A DNA stretch of 28,832 nt from an uncultured Eubacteriales bacterium (GTDB taxonomy: Bacteria > Bacillota > Clostridia > Oscillospirales > Oscillospiraceae), in NCBI GenBank assembly GCA_900550615.1, contig URSX01000012.1, positions 1 to 28,832 on the forward strand, in the 5' to 3' direction. Of this stretch, positions 1-7,171 are shown piece by piece. The notes below the pieces were generated by a model. It worked only from the letters and a program-made list of their open reading frames with translations, did no database searches and had not been told where the DNA came from. Within the stretch, counting starts at the first letter, position 1, and each line of letters begins with the position of its first letter. A program made the position numbers and the translations under genes.

Positions 1-20
1 AAATGAAACAGTGGAATCTA

Positions 21-716
21 TCACCGCCGGTCCAGCCATGTGGGGCGCATATACAGGTCGATGGGCCAGATGCACAGCTCCCCTACCCCCTGACGGGCGG
101 CCTCCTCTTTCAGCTGCGGCACAAGGCCGCGGATGCAGGTGGAGCAGCGGATGGGAATCCCGGTCTGCTGCGACAGCTGCCTGCACAGCTCATACCCGCG
201 AAGAATGTCCTGCGGCGTGGTCTGGCGCAGCATATGGGTGTTATTGATAAGTCCCGCAACCGGCAGGCCCGTCTCCTGCTCAATGGTACGCAGATGATAA
301 AGGGCACCCTCCACCGTGTCTGTTTCCGGACGGTTGGCGTTTACCACAAGCAGCATTTCACAATCCGACGGGTCCGTGAAATACTTTCTGAACTGGTTCA
401 GCACCCGCGCCCCGGCACTGTCACCCCCCACATCAGCCACAACGGTGAACCTTTGGTCCTCCAGCGGCGCACGCATACAGGCGGACAGGGCCGGAAGATC
501 CTCGGTGATGTCATAGCCGAAGGAATTGTGGTGGACGGAAATACCCAGATCCTCCAGCAGCTCCTGCCGCTCGCGGCTGCGGAAATAGGGGTTGGCAATG
601 TCCATATCCAGAATGGCCACATGCTTGCAGCTTTTTTTCAGCTGAACAACGCGGTTGACAGAGCATTCCGTTTTTCCGCTGCCATAGTGGCCCACAATGA
701 GAGTGATCCGTTTCAA
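21..716 (-). CDS. P-loop ATPase at the end of the 2-oxoacid oxidoreductase operon
   Basis: Predicted cytoplasmic nucleotide-binding protein of 231 aa, unknown substrate. It has a Walker A loop at residues 9-16 (GHYGSGKT), a second conserved block at 37-50 (LDMDIANPYFRSRE) and an acidic DVGGDSAGAR block at 95-104 that may act as Walker B/switch, giving a MinD/ParA-like or SIMIBI-type look. I place the start at a TTG (716) because AAGGAG lies 6 bases upstream; an in-frame GTG at 752 overlaps the gamma subunit gene and lacks an equally good site. It follows the gamma gene by 23 bases, so it is the last gene of the oxidoreductase operon. The position suggests a role in assembly, cofactor loading or control of that enzyme, but this is inference. 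Family placement is fairly sure, function is not. Confidence 0.75.
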   Translation of the reverse strand: MKRITLIVGHYGSGKTECSVNRVVQLKKSCKHVAILDMDIANPYFRSRERQELLEDLGISVHHNSFGYDITEDLPALSACMRAPLEDQRFTVVADVGGDSAGARVLNQFRKYFTDPSDCEMLLVVNANRPETDTVEGALYHLRTIEQETGLPVAGLINNTHMLRQTTPQDILRGYELCRQLSQQTGIPIRCSTCIRGLVPQLKEEAARQGVGELCIWPIDLYMRPTWLDRR

Positions 717-739
717 AATGCGCTCCTTTTCCGGTGCTG

Positions 740-1273
740 TTACTCCTGCCACGCAGACAAAGCCTGCTTGTTGGCTGGAATCAGCTTTTCCTTTTTCCCG
801 GTCATGGTATTAGCAAGCACCTGATCCATAATTTCCAGACTCACCACGCCGGAAGCGCGGATAATGGCGCCCAGCATGACCATATTAGCGGTTTTTCCAT
901 TCCCCACCTGCTGCTCGGCAATATGGGTGCAATCCACATAATGGACATGAACATCCGTGCGGCGGGCCTGATAGTCGATGACGGAGGCATTGACAAACAG
1001 ATGTCCGCCAGGCACCAGCATGCTTTCAAACTTATCCAAAGACGGGCTGTTCATGGCGACCAGCACATCACAGGTCGTGACAAGCGGCGAGGCAATGGGC
1101 TTATCGGAAATGCAGACGGTGCAGTTGGCGGTGCCGCCCCGCATCTCCGGCCCGTAGGAGGGCATCCAGGTGGCCTCCTTCCCCTCGTACATGGCGGCAT
1201 AGGCCAGCATCTGGCCAATCAAAAGCACACCCTGGCCGCCGAAGCCGGCCACAAAAACTTTTTTAGTAGCCAT
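740..1273 (-). CDS. 2-oxoacid:ferredoxin oxidoreductase, gamma subunit
   Basis: Gamma subunit (177 aa) of a four-subunit 2-oxoacid:ferredoxin oxidoreductase (KorC/VorC type), a cytoplasmic enzyme that oxidatively decarboxylates 2-oxoacids to acyl-CoA and reduces ferredoxin. The N-terminal GFGGQGVLLIGQMLA motif and the following SYGPEMRGGTANC block are hallmarks of the family's gamma domain. The ATG directly follows the beta-subunit stop codon, and its Shine-Dalgarno site GGAGGT lies inside the end of the beta gene, so translation is probably coupled. Length is normal for the family. The substrate (2-oxoglutarate, branched-chain 2-oxoacid or other) cannot be read from this subunit. Confidence 0.93.
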   Translation of the reverse strand: MATKKVFVAGFGGQGVLLIGQMLAYAAMYEGKEATWMPSYGPEMRGGTANCTVCISDKPIASPLVTTCDVLVAMNSPSLDKFESMLVPGGHLFVNASVIDYQARRTDVHVHYVDCTHIAEQQVGNGKTANMVMLGAIIRASGVVSLEIMDQVLANTMTGKKEKLIPANKQALSAWQE

Positions 1274-2029
1274 TTACTTTACCTCCTTGACTTCCTCGGG
1301 GCACTTGAACTGCTTCACAGGATAGTAAGGCATCATGTTCTCCCGCAGCCACTCCATAGCCTTAGGAGCGGTCAGGCCCCAGTTGGTGGGGCAGATGGAC
1401 AGGAACTCAACAAATGCAAAGCCCAGCTTCAGATCCTGCACCTTAAAGGCACGGCGGATGGCGGACTTAGCCTTGCGCACATTGGCGGGGGAATCCAGAG
1501 AAACACGCTCTACATACACGGCGCGGTCCTGGCAGGAAATCAGCTCACACATGCGCATGGGCATACCAGCCTGCTCAATAGTACGGCCATCCACGCAGGT
1601 GGTGGTCTTCTGACCGATCAGGGTGGTGGGGGCCATCTGGCCGCCGGTCATACCGTAAATGGCATTGTTGATGAAGAAGGTGCAGAACTTCTCGCCGCGC
1701 TCAGCAGCGTGAATGATCTCGTTGGTGCCGATGGAGGCCAGGTCGCCATCGCCCTGGTAGGTAAACACAGGGGAGTTGGGGTGCACGCGCTTGATGCCGG
1801 AGGCAACAGCGGGGGCACGACCGTGCGGAGACTCCATCATATCAACATTCATGTACTGGTGAGCCACAATGGAGCAGCCCACGGGGGAAACGGCGATGCA
1901 GTTGCCCAGATCGCCGCGCTCCTCCAGCACTTCCATAATCAGACGATGAGCAATACCGTGAGTGCAGCCCGGGCAGTAATGCAGCTCGGTCTCACGCATA
2001 CCTTTGGTATATTCAAATACGGGCTTCAA
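1274..2029 (-). CDS. 2-oxoacid:ferredoxin oxidoreductase, beta subunit (thiamine diphosphate-binding)
   Basis: Beta subunit of 251 aa, carrying the thiamine diphosphate site (KorB/VorA type). The N-terminal HYCPGCTHG motif (about residues 17-25) supplies cysteines typical of the family. The GDGDLASIG block near residue 93, followed by NNAIYGMTGGQ, is the ThDP/Mg2+ signature. Translation starts at a TTG one base after the alpha-subunit stop; a strong GGAGGTG site within the last codons of the alpha gene, 7 bases upstream, supports this start and coupled translation. It works with the adjacent alpha, gamma and ferredoxin subunits. The HYCPGC start resembles subunits annotated for branched-chain 2-oxoacids as well as 2-oxoglutarate, so specificity is left open. 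Confidence 0.95.
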   Translation of the reverse strand: MKPVFEYTKGMRETELHYCPGCTHGIAHRLIMEVLEERGDLGNCIAVSPVGCSIVAHQYMNVDMMESPHGRAPAVASGIKRVHPNSPVFTYQGDGDLASIGTNEIIHAAERGEKFCTFFINNAIYGMTGGQMAPTTLIGQKTTTCVDGRTIEQAGMPMRMCELISCQDRAVYVERVSLDSPANVRKAKSAIRRAFKVQDLKLGFAFVEFLSICPTNWGLTAPKAMEWLRENMMPYYPVKQFKCPEEVKEVK

Positions 2030-2030
2030 C

Positions 2031-3110
2031 TTACTTCACCTCCATAATCTTCTTGGTCCGGTCAACGATCTCCTGGGGATCCAGCAGCATGCCACCGACA
2101 CGGTTGATGAGGCTGACGGGCAGCTTGCACTCTACAGCCAGCTTCACATCGTAGATCATCTGACCCTGGGACAGCTCCACAGAGATGATCTGCTTGGTGG
2201 TGTTGAAGTCGATCTCCTTAAAGGCGTTCACAGGGAACGGCCACAGGGTCTTGGGACGGATCAGGCCGACCTTGATGCCCTCCTGAGCCAGCATCTCCAT
2301 AGCCTCCATGGCGATACGAGAGGTGGAACCATAGGCCACAAACACGACCTCAGCGCCTGCCAGATCACGGGACTCCCAATCCTGCAGCTCGCGCTCGGCC
2401 TTTTCATACTTGGGCCAGTATTCATTGATATAGTTCTCCAGCAGCTCCTGCTTGAGCCACACGGAGTTGATGGCGTGGCGGTCTCTCTTATTCTTGTGAC
2501 CGGTCAGGGCATAGGGCTTGACCTCGGGGATCTCGTCCTCAGTGAGGGCGGGCTTGGCCTCGGGCATCACCACGGGCTCCATCATCTGGCCCAGCATACC
2601 GTCGGCAGCGATGATGACAGGATTCCTGTACTCATCAGCCAGGTCGAAAGCCTTGCCGATCATGTCGATGGCTTCCTGAATAGAGTTAGGAGCCAGAACG
2701 ATGGTGTGATAGTCGCCGTTGGAACCGCCGCGGGTGACCTGATTATAGTCGGCCTGGCCGGGCTGGATGGAGCCGATGCCGGGGCCGCCGCGCATGACGT
2801 TGATGATGACCACGGGCAGCTCGACAGAGCACAGCAGACCGATGGACTCCTGCATCAGCGCGATACCGGGAGAAGAAGAGGTGATGAGCACGCGGCCGCC
2901 GGCGGCGGATGCGCCGTAAGCCATATTGATCGCGCCCAGCTCGGACTCGGCCTGGATGAACGCACCACCGGCCTTCTTCAGTTCTCTGGACATATACTCG
3001 GGGACTTCACTCTGCGGAGTGATGGGGTAACCGAAATAGTATCTGCAGCCGGCGTTGATAGCGGCGGCAGCGAAGGCTTCGTTACCCTTCATTAATTTCT
3101 TTTCTGCCAT
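2031..3110 (-). CDS. vorB: 2-oxoacid:ferredoxin oxidoreductase, alpha subunit (VorB/KorA type)
   Basis: Alpha subunit, 359 aa, of the ferredoxin-dependent 2-oxoacid oxidoreductase. The N-terminal KGNEAFAAAAINAGCRYYFGYPITPQSE block is the pyrimidine-binding domain signature; a central SSPGIALMQE segment and a C-terminal transketolase-like domain (AEVVFVAYGSTSRIAMEAM, about residues 250-270) follow. Overall shape fits the group often labelled 3-methyl-2-oxobutanoate dehydrogenase VorB, but KorA proteins are close relatives and the real substrate may be 2-oxoglutarate or a branched-chain acid. The ATG at 3110 has AGGAGG about 10 bases upstream. It is the second gene of the operon, 20 bases after the ferredoxin gene, and ends one base before the beta start. 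In anaerobes such enzymes act in amino-acid fermentation or in making acyl-CoA. Confidence 0.95.
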   Translation of the reverse strand: MAEKKLMKGNEAFAAAAINAGCRYYFGYPITPQSEVPEYMSRELKKAGGAFIQAESELGAINMAYGASAAGGRVLITSSSPGIALMQESIGLLCSVELPVVIINVMRGGPGIGSIQPGQADYNQVTRGGSNGDYHTIVLAPNSIQEAIDMIGKAFDLADEYRNPVIIAADGMLGQMMEPVVMPEAKPALTEDEIPEVKPYALTGHKNKRDRHAINSVWLKQELLENYINEYWPKYEKAERELQDWESRDLAGAEVVFVAYGSTSRIAMEAMEMLAQEGIKVGLIRPKTLWPFPVNAFKEIDFNTTKQIISVELSQGQMIYDVKLAVECKLPVSLINRVGGMLLDPQEIVDRTKKIMEVK

Positions 3111-3129
3111 TTCTCTGTTACCCTCCTAC

Positions 3130-3351
3130 TTATTCCTCAACATAGACATTGATGATGCCGTCCGGGCACATCATCGCACAGCTGGCACAAGCAATGCACT
3201 TGTCCGGATCCGTCACGCTGATGGGATGGTAGCCCTTTCTGTTCACGGCTACTTCATCAAGCTTCAGGATCTTCATAGGGCATGCGTTCACGCACAGTTC
3301 ACAGCCCTTGCAGCGATCTGCTCTGAAAACCAGTTTTCCTTTCTTTGCCAC
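3130..3351 (-). CDS. Ferredoxin-like 2x[4Fe-4S] delta subunit of the oxidoreductase
   Basis: Small iron-sulfur subunit (73 aa) that carries electrons from the catalytic subunits. It has two cluster motifs, CKGCELCVNACP and CIACASCAMMCP, with the spacing of a bacterial 2[4Fe-4S] ferredoxin. First gene of the operon. I chose the GTG at 3351 over an upstream in-frame GTG at 3396. The upstream one would sit only about 5 bases from the predicted transcription start and has no ribosome site, whereas 3351 has AAGGA about 10 bases upstream and gives the usual short N-terminus (MAKKGKLVF). The operon promoter lies at 3408-3436. Confidence 0.93.
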   Translation of the reverse strand: MAKKGKLVFRADRCKGCELCVNACPMKILKLDEVAVNRKGYHPISVTDPDKCIACASCAMMCPDGIINVYVEE

Positions 3352-3407
3352 TTGACTCACTTCCTTTACTGTATTCAGGCGGAAAACCACTTCCACCTGA
3401 TATGTTT

Positions 3408-3436
3408 ATTATAGCGAAAAATCTGCTGACAGTCAA
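3408..3436 (-). promoter_or_regulatory. Sigma-A-type promoter of the oxidoreductase operon
   Basis: Read on the minus strand: -35 TTGACT (3431-3436), a 17-base spacer and -10 TATAAT (3408-3413). Near-perfect housekeeping promoter. Predicted start near 3401 gives a leader of about 50 bases to the ferredoxin GTG. Confidence 0.85.
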
Positions 3437-3553
3437 CGCAATATGCACGTATATAGAGGTAAAAACATCGATTTCATCCTTTTACTTAAAAACCGGAGGA
3501 TTTTTTGTGCACATTTATTTTCCGTTTATTATGTGGAAAGTCTTCGCAAAAAC

Positions 3554-3572
3554 TGTTTCTCAAAATGAAACA
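3554..3572. promoter_or_regulatory. Inverted repeat, candidate operator
   Basis: TGTTTC (3554-3559) and GAAACA (3567-3572) form a perfect 6-base inverted repeat with a 7-base spacer, ending 5 bases before the -35 box of the regulator gene. Placement fits a binding site for the XRE-type regulator encoded just downstream. A half-site TTTCAT occurs at 3472-3477, toward the oxidoreductase promoter. Function is inferred from position only. Confidence 0.4.
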
Positions 3573-3577
3573 TATTA

Positions 3578-3606
3578 TTGACTTTACGAGGGAAGCTTGC
3601 TATAAT
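3578..3606 (+). promoter_or_regulatory. Sigma-A-type promoter of the XRE regulator gene
   Basis: -35 TTGACT (3578-3583), 17-base spacer, -10 TATAAT (3601-3606). The same hexamers and spacing occur in the divergent oxidoreductase promoter. Predicted start near 3613, leaving an 18-base leader that carries an AGGAGGTG ribosome site before the ATG at 3631. Confidence 0.88.
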
Positions 3607-3630
3607 GTAATGGCACAGGAGGTGTGTTGC

Positions 3631-4362
3631 ATGAGTTCCTTTTGTTATCATGTGGGCCAGCGCATAAAAAAATACAGAAAAAGCCGCGGCTATACGATCG
3701 AGCAGTTCTCAGCTATGATCGGCAAGAGCAAAGCCACGGTATCCAAATATGAAAACGGCACCATCGTTATTGACATTGAGACCCTTTACGCTATTTCCCA
3801 GAAGCTGGACATTGACCTGAAGTGTTTTCTGGATTATCAGCCTGCCGAGCCGCGTACGGAGCCCGTACTGCCCAAGAATTTCTATTTTAACCAGCCGCGT
3901 GCCTATATGTACTATTTCGATGGCCGCATTCGGCGGATCGTCCGCTCTCTGCTGTGCTTCTCCCCTTCCGCTGCAGGCGGAGCCGTGGATGTGATGCTTT
4001 ATGTAGGCGTAGAGGACTTTGCCAATCCCGACCACTGCCAGCACATGTTCACCGGCGAGATGAAGGCCTATGACACGATTACCCATATGGTGCTGAACAA
4101 CCAGATCAACGACGCCGAGAAGATGTACATCTGCATGCTTAACCCCATGCAGACCCGTACTCCGGCCATCGGCCTGCTGTCCGGCATCGGCAGCAGTCCC
4201 TTCTTTGCACCCATCGCGGTGAAGACGCTGATCTCCAAGGAGCCGCTGGAGGAGAGCGACCGCCTGCTCAATACCATCAAGCTGGATAAGGATGACTACC
4301 ACCTGCTGAAATACTATAATATGATGGTCGTCAACCGTCCGGCGGCGCTGTTCCTCGAGTAA
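3631..4362 (+). CDS. XRE-family (Cro/CI helix-turn-helix) transcriptional regulator
   Basis: DNA-binding regulator of 243 aa. Residues about 7-64 form a lambda-repressor-like helix-turn-helix: GQRIKKYRKSRGYTIEQFSA, then a recognition segment KSKATVSKYENG and IDIETLYAISQKLDI. The remaining 170 residues (from about 75) form a domain I do not recognise; it may sense a ligand or mediate oligomerisation. The start at ATG 3631 is set by the AGGAGGTG site 6 bases upstream and by the promoter ending at 3606; an in-frame TTG at 3505 lies upstream of that promoter. It is divergent from the oxidoreductase operon, and the shared region holds an inverted repeat near its own -35, so it may control that operon and itself. 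That role is inferred. Confidence 0.85.
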   Translation: MSSFCYHVGQRIKKYRKSRGYTIEQFSAMIGKSKATVSKYENGTIVIDIETLYAISQKLDIDLKCFLDYQPAEPRTEPVLPKNFYFNQPRAYMYYFDGRIRRIVRSLLCFSPSAAGGAVDVMLYVGVEDFANPDHCQHMFTGEMKAYDTITHMVLNNQINDAEKMYICMLNPMQTRTPAIGLLSGIGSSPFFAPIAVKTLISKEPLEESDRLLNTIKLDKDDYHLLKYYNMMVVNRPAALFLE

Positions 4363-4401
4363 GCGCCATACATTAAAATAGAAATATAAAAGCTACATCG
4401 T

Positions 4402-4432
4402 AAAGTGCCGGGAATATCCCCCGGCACTTTTT
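4402..4432 (+). terminator. Rho-independent terminator between the XRE regulator and sigE
   Basis: An 11-base stem (4402-4412 with 4420-4430, loop of 7) is followed by T residues to 4432. The T-run favours the plus strand (regulator gene). Read on the minus strand it follows the sigE stop but has only a short T tract, so it may serve both convergent genes. Confidence 0.85.
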
Positions 4433-5136
4433 CAGCTCATTTTGAGTATCTCCCGTTTCAGCCGCAATATGATCCGCTTTTCCAGCCGTGAAATATAGGA
4501 TTGTGAGATACCCATGCGGTCTGCCACCTCCTTTTGCGTCAGCTCCTTTTTTCCGTCCAGACCGAACCGCAGGGTGATGATGTTCCTCTCCCGCTCCGGC
4601 AGCTTCCCCACCGCATCCTGCAGCAGCCGCCGGTCAACATCCGCCTCGATGGGCCGCATCACGGTGTCGCTGTCGGTGCCCAGCACATCGCTGAGCAGCA
4701 GCTCCTTGCCATCCCAGTCCGTGCTCAGGGGCTCATCAAAGCTGATCTCCGTCCGCTGGGCGGAGTTTTTGCGCAGGTACATGAGGATCTCGTTTTCGAT
4801 GCAGCGGGACGCATAGGTAGCCAGCTTGATATTTTTGTCCGAGCGGAAGGTGTTGATGGCCTTGATGAGCCCGATAGTCCCGATGGAGATGAGATCCTCC
4901 ATGTTGATGCCCGTGTTCTCAAACCGCCGGGCCAGGTATACTACCAGCCGAAGATTCCGCTCAATGAGCGTCTGCCGGACGGAGAGGTCTCCGCCGTCCA
5001 TCCGGGCGATCAGTTCCGCCTCCTCGGCTCTGGTCAGGGGCTGCGGCAGCGTGTCGCTGCCGCCGATATACATGACCTTATCCGGCCTGGCGATCCGCAG
5101 CAGCCAGATCCGTATCCGCAGCAGCAGCTTCTTCAA
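4432..5136 (-). CDS. sigE: RNA polymerase sporulation sigma factor, pro-sigma-E
   Basis: Mother-cell sigma factor of early sporulation, 234 aa. Core region 2 contains NLRLVVYLARRFENTG and DLISIGTIGL (81-90); region 4 ends with ELTQKEVADRMGISQSYIS and SRLEKRI. These blocks match sigma-E closely. The N-terminal stretch (about residues 1-23), rich in Lys, Arg and Leu before YIGGS, is the expected inhibitory pro-sequence removed by SpoIIGA. The start is a TTG at 5136, with a GGGGGG-type ribosome site 6 bases upstream; this yields MKKLLLR, like known pro-sigma-E. An upstream in-frame start at 5187 would add 17 residues with no counterpart. The gene follows and overlaps spoIIGA, its processing protease, as in other spore formers. 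Confidence 0.96.
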   Translation of the reverse strand: MKKLLLRIRIWLLRIARPDKVMYIGGSDTLPQPLTRAEEAELIARMDGGDLSVRQTLIERNLRLVVYLARRFENTGINMEDLISIGTIGLIKAINTFRSDKNIKLATYASRCIENEILMYLRKNSAQRTEISFDEPLSTDWDGKELLLSDVLGTDSDTVMRPIEADVDRRLLQDAVGKLPERERNIITLRFGLDGKKELTQKEVADRMGISQSYISRLEKRIILRLKREILKMS

Positions 5137-6001
5137 CGCGCTCCCCCCTTTCCGATCCGCCCCACAGGGCGCAGTATGCTCCGCCATCGCTCACCGGCCC
5201 CGGTGAAAGGGCGATAAGCGTGCGCGGGATCTTCCGCCGATGCAGGGCTATGTAGTCGCTTCGCACCGCAAGCAGAAGACCTGCCTCCGTTCCCACGCTC
5301 CGAAACGGCAGCAGCGTAAAATGCAGCCGGCTCCCGGCGGCGTACAGCTTCGCCATTGCCGATTCCGGCGCGGGATTTTCCCGGATGATCTGAATCTCCT
5401 CTTCCGACAGCTGCTGGAAAACCGCCGCCTGCTCCATGACCAGCACCGGCCGGCCATCTGCCGGATTTCGCAGAGAATTGCCCGTATCATGCAGCGCTGT
5501 ATAGCTTTTTTCTCTTCCACCGATAGAAACCTGTACTCGCATCAGTTCTCCCCTTCCATGCCTTGCTCCCTGGTGAAACAGCAGGTGCAGCGCAGCAGAC
5601 AGCGCCGCTGTTCCCCCCAGAAGAAGCTTCCAGTCGATCTCCGCCCGATAGATTCTGCCCAAAAGCAGCCCCGGTGCGCCTATGCAGAAGCCCACAGCCA
5701 GTATGACCCCCGCCAGCGCACCGGAGAGCAGGAAAAACAATCCCATCAGCTTCCCCCTGTGGCGCTCCCGTGCGAAGGCCGCCAGGGCCATGGCGGTGCC
5801 TGCGGCAATCTTGCAGGCAGGGCCTGCCAGCCACTCCGCCCCCGGCAGAAACACACCGGCTGCATACAGCCCTCCCCCAGCTCCGCACAGCAAAAACCGC
5901 AGGCGGCGCAGAGGTGTTCCGGCCAGACGGGCCGTTGCCAGCAAAAGGAGATAGTCCACGGCAAGATTCAGCAAAAACACTCTGTCTATGTAAACCGTCA
6001 T
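5078..6001 (-). CDS. spoIIGA: Sporulation sigma-E factor-processing peptidase SpoIIGA
   Basis: Membrane-embedded aspartic protease, 307 aa, that removes the pro-sequence of sigma-E in the mother cell after a signal from the forespore (SpoIIR). The N-terminal half is hydrophobic with about five membrane segments (from VFLLNLAVDYLLLL onward). The C-terminal cytoplasmic half holds the catalytic motif LHDTGNSLRNP (DTGN at 172-175), typical of the family. The ATG at 6001 has AGGAG 8 bases upstream; a start at 6028 would lie before that site and on the -10 box. Its reading frame runs 59 bases into sigE, so the C-terminal tail is encoded over the sigE start; overall length still matches the family. 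Promoter signals upstream are unusual (see 6027-6061). Confidence 0.95.
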   Translation of the reverse strand: MTVYIDRVFLLNLAVDYLLLLATARLAGTPLRRLRFLLCGAGGGLYAAGVFLPGAEWLAGPACKIAAGTAMALAAFARERHRGKLMGLFFLLSGALAGVILAVGFCIGAPGLLLGRIYRAEIDWKLLLGGTAALSAALHLLFHQGARHGRGELMRVQVSIGGREKSYTALHDTGNSLRNPADGRPVLVMEQAAVFQQLSEEEIQIIRENPAPESAMAKLYAAGSRLHFTLLPFRSVGTEAGLLLAVRSDYIALHRRKIPRTLIALSPGPVSDGGAYCALWGGSERGERVEEAAAADTDLAAADRQAG

Positions 6002-6026
6002 GGTGCCATCTCCTCTCTGCCCTGTC

Positions 6027-6061
6027 ATTATATCGCTGCCGGACTGAGAAAACCGTCACAA
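6027..6061 (-). promoter_or_regulatory. Candidate spoIIGA promoter with extended spacing
   Basis: On the minus strand a TATAAT lies at 6027-6032, 25 bases before the spoIIGA ATG. No -35 box exists at the usual 17 bases (the sequence there is CGGTTT). A TTGTGA lies at 6056-6061, 23 bases upstream. The Bacillus subtilis spoIIG promoter is known for a 22-base spacing and Spo0A activation, so this may be the same design. I did not find a clear Spo0A box. Confidence 0.5.
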
Positions 6062-6074
6062 ACAAGGAGAGAGA

Positions 6075-6109
6075 AAAAGGCCCTCCCCCAGATTGGGTGA
6101 GAGCCTTTT
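6075..6109 (-). terminator. Rho-independent terminator of fba
   Basis: Minus-strand hairpin with an AAAGGC/GCCTTT outer stem and a short loop near 6091-6095, followed by a T tract (A run at 6075-6078 on plus). It lies 25 bases after the fba stop codon and separates fba from spoIIGA. The inner stem has a few mismatches. Confidence 0.8.
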
Positions 6110-6133
6110 GCGGTTTTGCTTTGCAGGAACAAA

Positions 6134-7072
6134 TCAGAATGCCTTTCCGTCGCAGCCCAGAACGTCCACGATCTTGTGGGCCACCATGTCCTGAATGGCC
6201 TGACGGGCGGGCTTGAGGTACTGCCGGGGATCAAAATGGTCCGGATGCAGGGCCAGATACTCGCGGATGGACGCAGTCATAGCCAGACGCAGGTCGGAGT
6301 CAATGTTGATCTTACACACGGCCATGGAGGCAGCCTTACGCAGCTGATCCTCCGGCACGCCGATGGCGCCGGGCATATTGCCGCCGAACTTGTTGATCTT
6401 CTCCACGAACTCCTGAGGAACGGAGGAAGAGCCGTGCAGCACGATGGGGAAGCCGGGCAGCTTCTTCTCCACCTCCTCCAGCACGTCAAAGCGCAGCTGG
6501 GGCTTGGTGCCGGGCTTGAACTTATAAGCGCCGTGGCTGGTGCCGATGGCAATGGCCAGGGAGTCGCACCCGGTCTTGGACACGAACTCCTCCACCTCCT
6601 CCGGGCGGGTATAGGAGGAATCCTCCGCCGACACGTTCACCTCGTCCTCAATACCAGCCAGGGTCCCCAGCTCGGCCTCTACCACCACGCCGTGGTCGTG
6701 GGCGTACTCCACCACCTGGCGGGTCAGGGCGATATTCTCGGCAAAGGGCTTGGAGGAGGCGTCGATCATCACGGAGGTGAAGCCGTCGTCAATGCAGCTC
6801 TTGCACAGCTCGAAGCTGTCGCCGTGGTCCAGATGCAGGCAGATGGGCAGCCCCGTCTCTATGACGGCGGCCTCCACCAGCTTCATCAGGTAGGTGCGGT
6901 TGGCGTAGGCCCGGGCCCCCTTAGACACCTGCAGAATTACCGGAGCCTTCAGCTCGGCGGCAGCGCCGGTGATCCCCTGAATGATCTCCATATTGTTGAC
7001 ATTGAATGCACCGATGGCGTATCCGCCCTTATAGGCTTTTTCGAACATTTCCTTGGATGTTACCAGAGGCAT
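6134..7072 (-). CDS. fba: Class II fructose-bisphosphate aldolase
   Basis: Zinc-dependent aldolase of 312 aa that interconverts fructose 1,6-bisphosphate with dihydroxyacetone phosphate and glyceraldehyde 3-phosphate. The fold signature is present: AFNVNNMEIIQGI near residue 22, the metal- and substrate-site block CLHLDHG (79-85), VEAELGTLAGIEDEV near 130, and AIAIGTSHGAYKFKPG. Length is normal. Start ATG at 7072 has AAGGAG upstream. It is monocistronic: a promoter at 7134-7161 and a terminator at 6075-6109 bracket it. It is divergent from pfp, the preceding step of glycolysis, suggesting joint control. Related ketose-bisphosphate aldolases for tagatose bisphosphate (GatY/KbaY) exist, but the glycolytic neighbour favours Fba. 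Confidence 0.95.
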   Translation of the reverse strand: MPLVTSKEMFEKAYKGGYAIGAFNVNNMEIIQGITGAAAELKAPVILQVSKGARAYANRTYLMKLVEAAVIETGLPICLHLDHGDSFELCKSCIDDGFTSVMIDASSKPFAENIALTRQVVEYAHDHGVVVEAELGTLAGIEDEVNVSAEDSSYTRPEEVEEFVSKTGCDSLAIAIGTSHGAYKFKPGTKPQLRFDVLEEVEKKLPGFPIVLHGSSSVPQEFVEKINKFGGNMPGAIGVPEDQLRKAASMAVCKINIDSDLRLAMTASIREYLALHPDHFDPRQYLKPARQAIQDMVAHKIVDVLGCDGKAF

Positions 7073-7133
7073 AGTCGTTATCTCCTTTTCGTTATTATTT
7101 TGTGAGCCGAAGCAGCTCTGTCTCTTGGTGTAG

Positions 7134-7161
7134 ATTGTATCACATTATTTTGGATTTGCAA
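7134..7161 (-). promoter_or_regulatory. Promoter of fba
   Basis: Minus strand: -35 TTGCAA (7156-7161), 16-base spacer, -10 TACAAT (7134-7139). Predicted start near 7127, giving a 55-base leader. The -35 box is only 10 bases from the -35 box of the divergent pfp promoter. Confidence 0.65.
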
Positions 7162-7171
7162 GGGTTTGCCG

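Noticed and set aside
734..2047. Long plus-strand open frame (437 codons) opposite the gamma and beta subunit genes.
   Set aside because: It is the antisense shadow of strongly conserved genes, lacks a ribosome site and recognisable domains, and is rich in the His/Gly/Leu composition typical of reversed coding strands.
2004..3095. Long plus-strand open frame of 363 codons opposite the alpha subunit.
   Set aside because: Antisense shadow of vorB. The real protein has full family motifs; the antisense product has none.
3506..3513. TGTGCACA palindrome between the divergent promoters.
   Set aside because: Only 8 bases with no extension; it is not placed at either promoter, so it is likely chance in AT-rich sequence.
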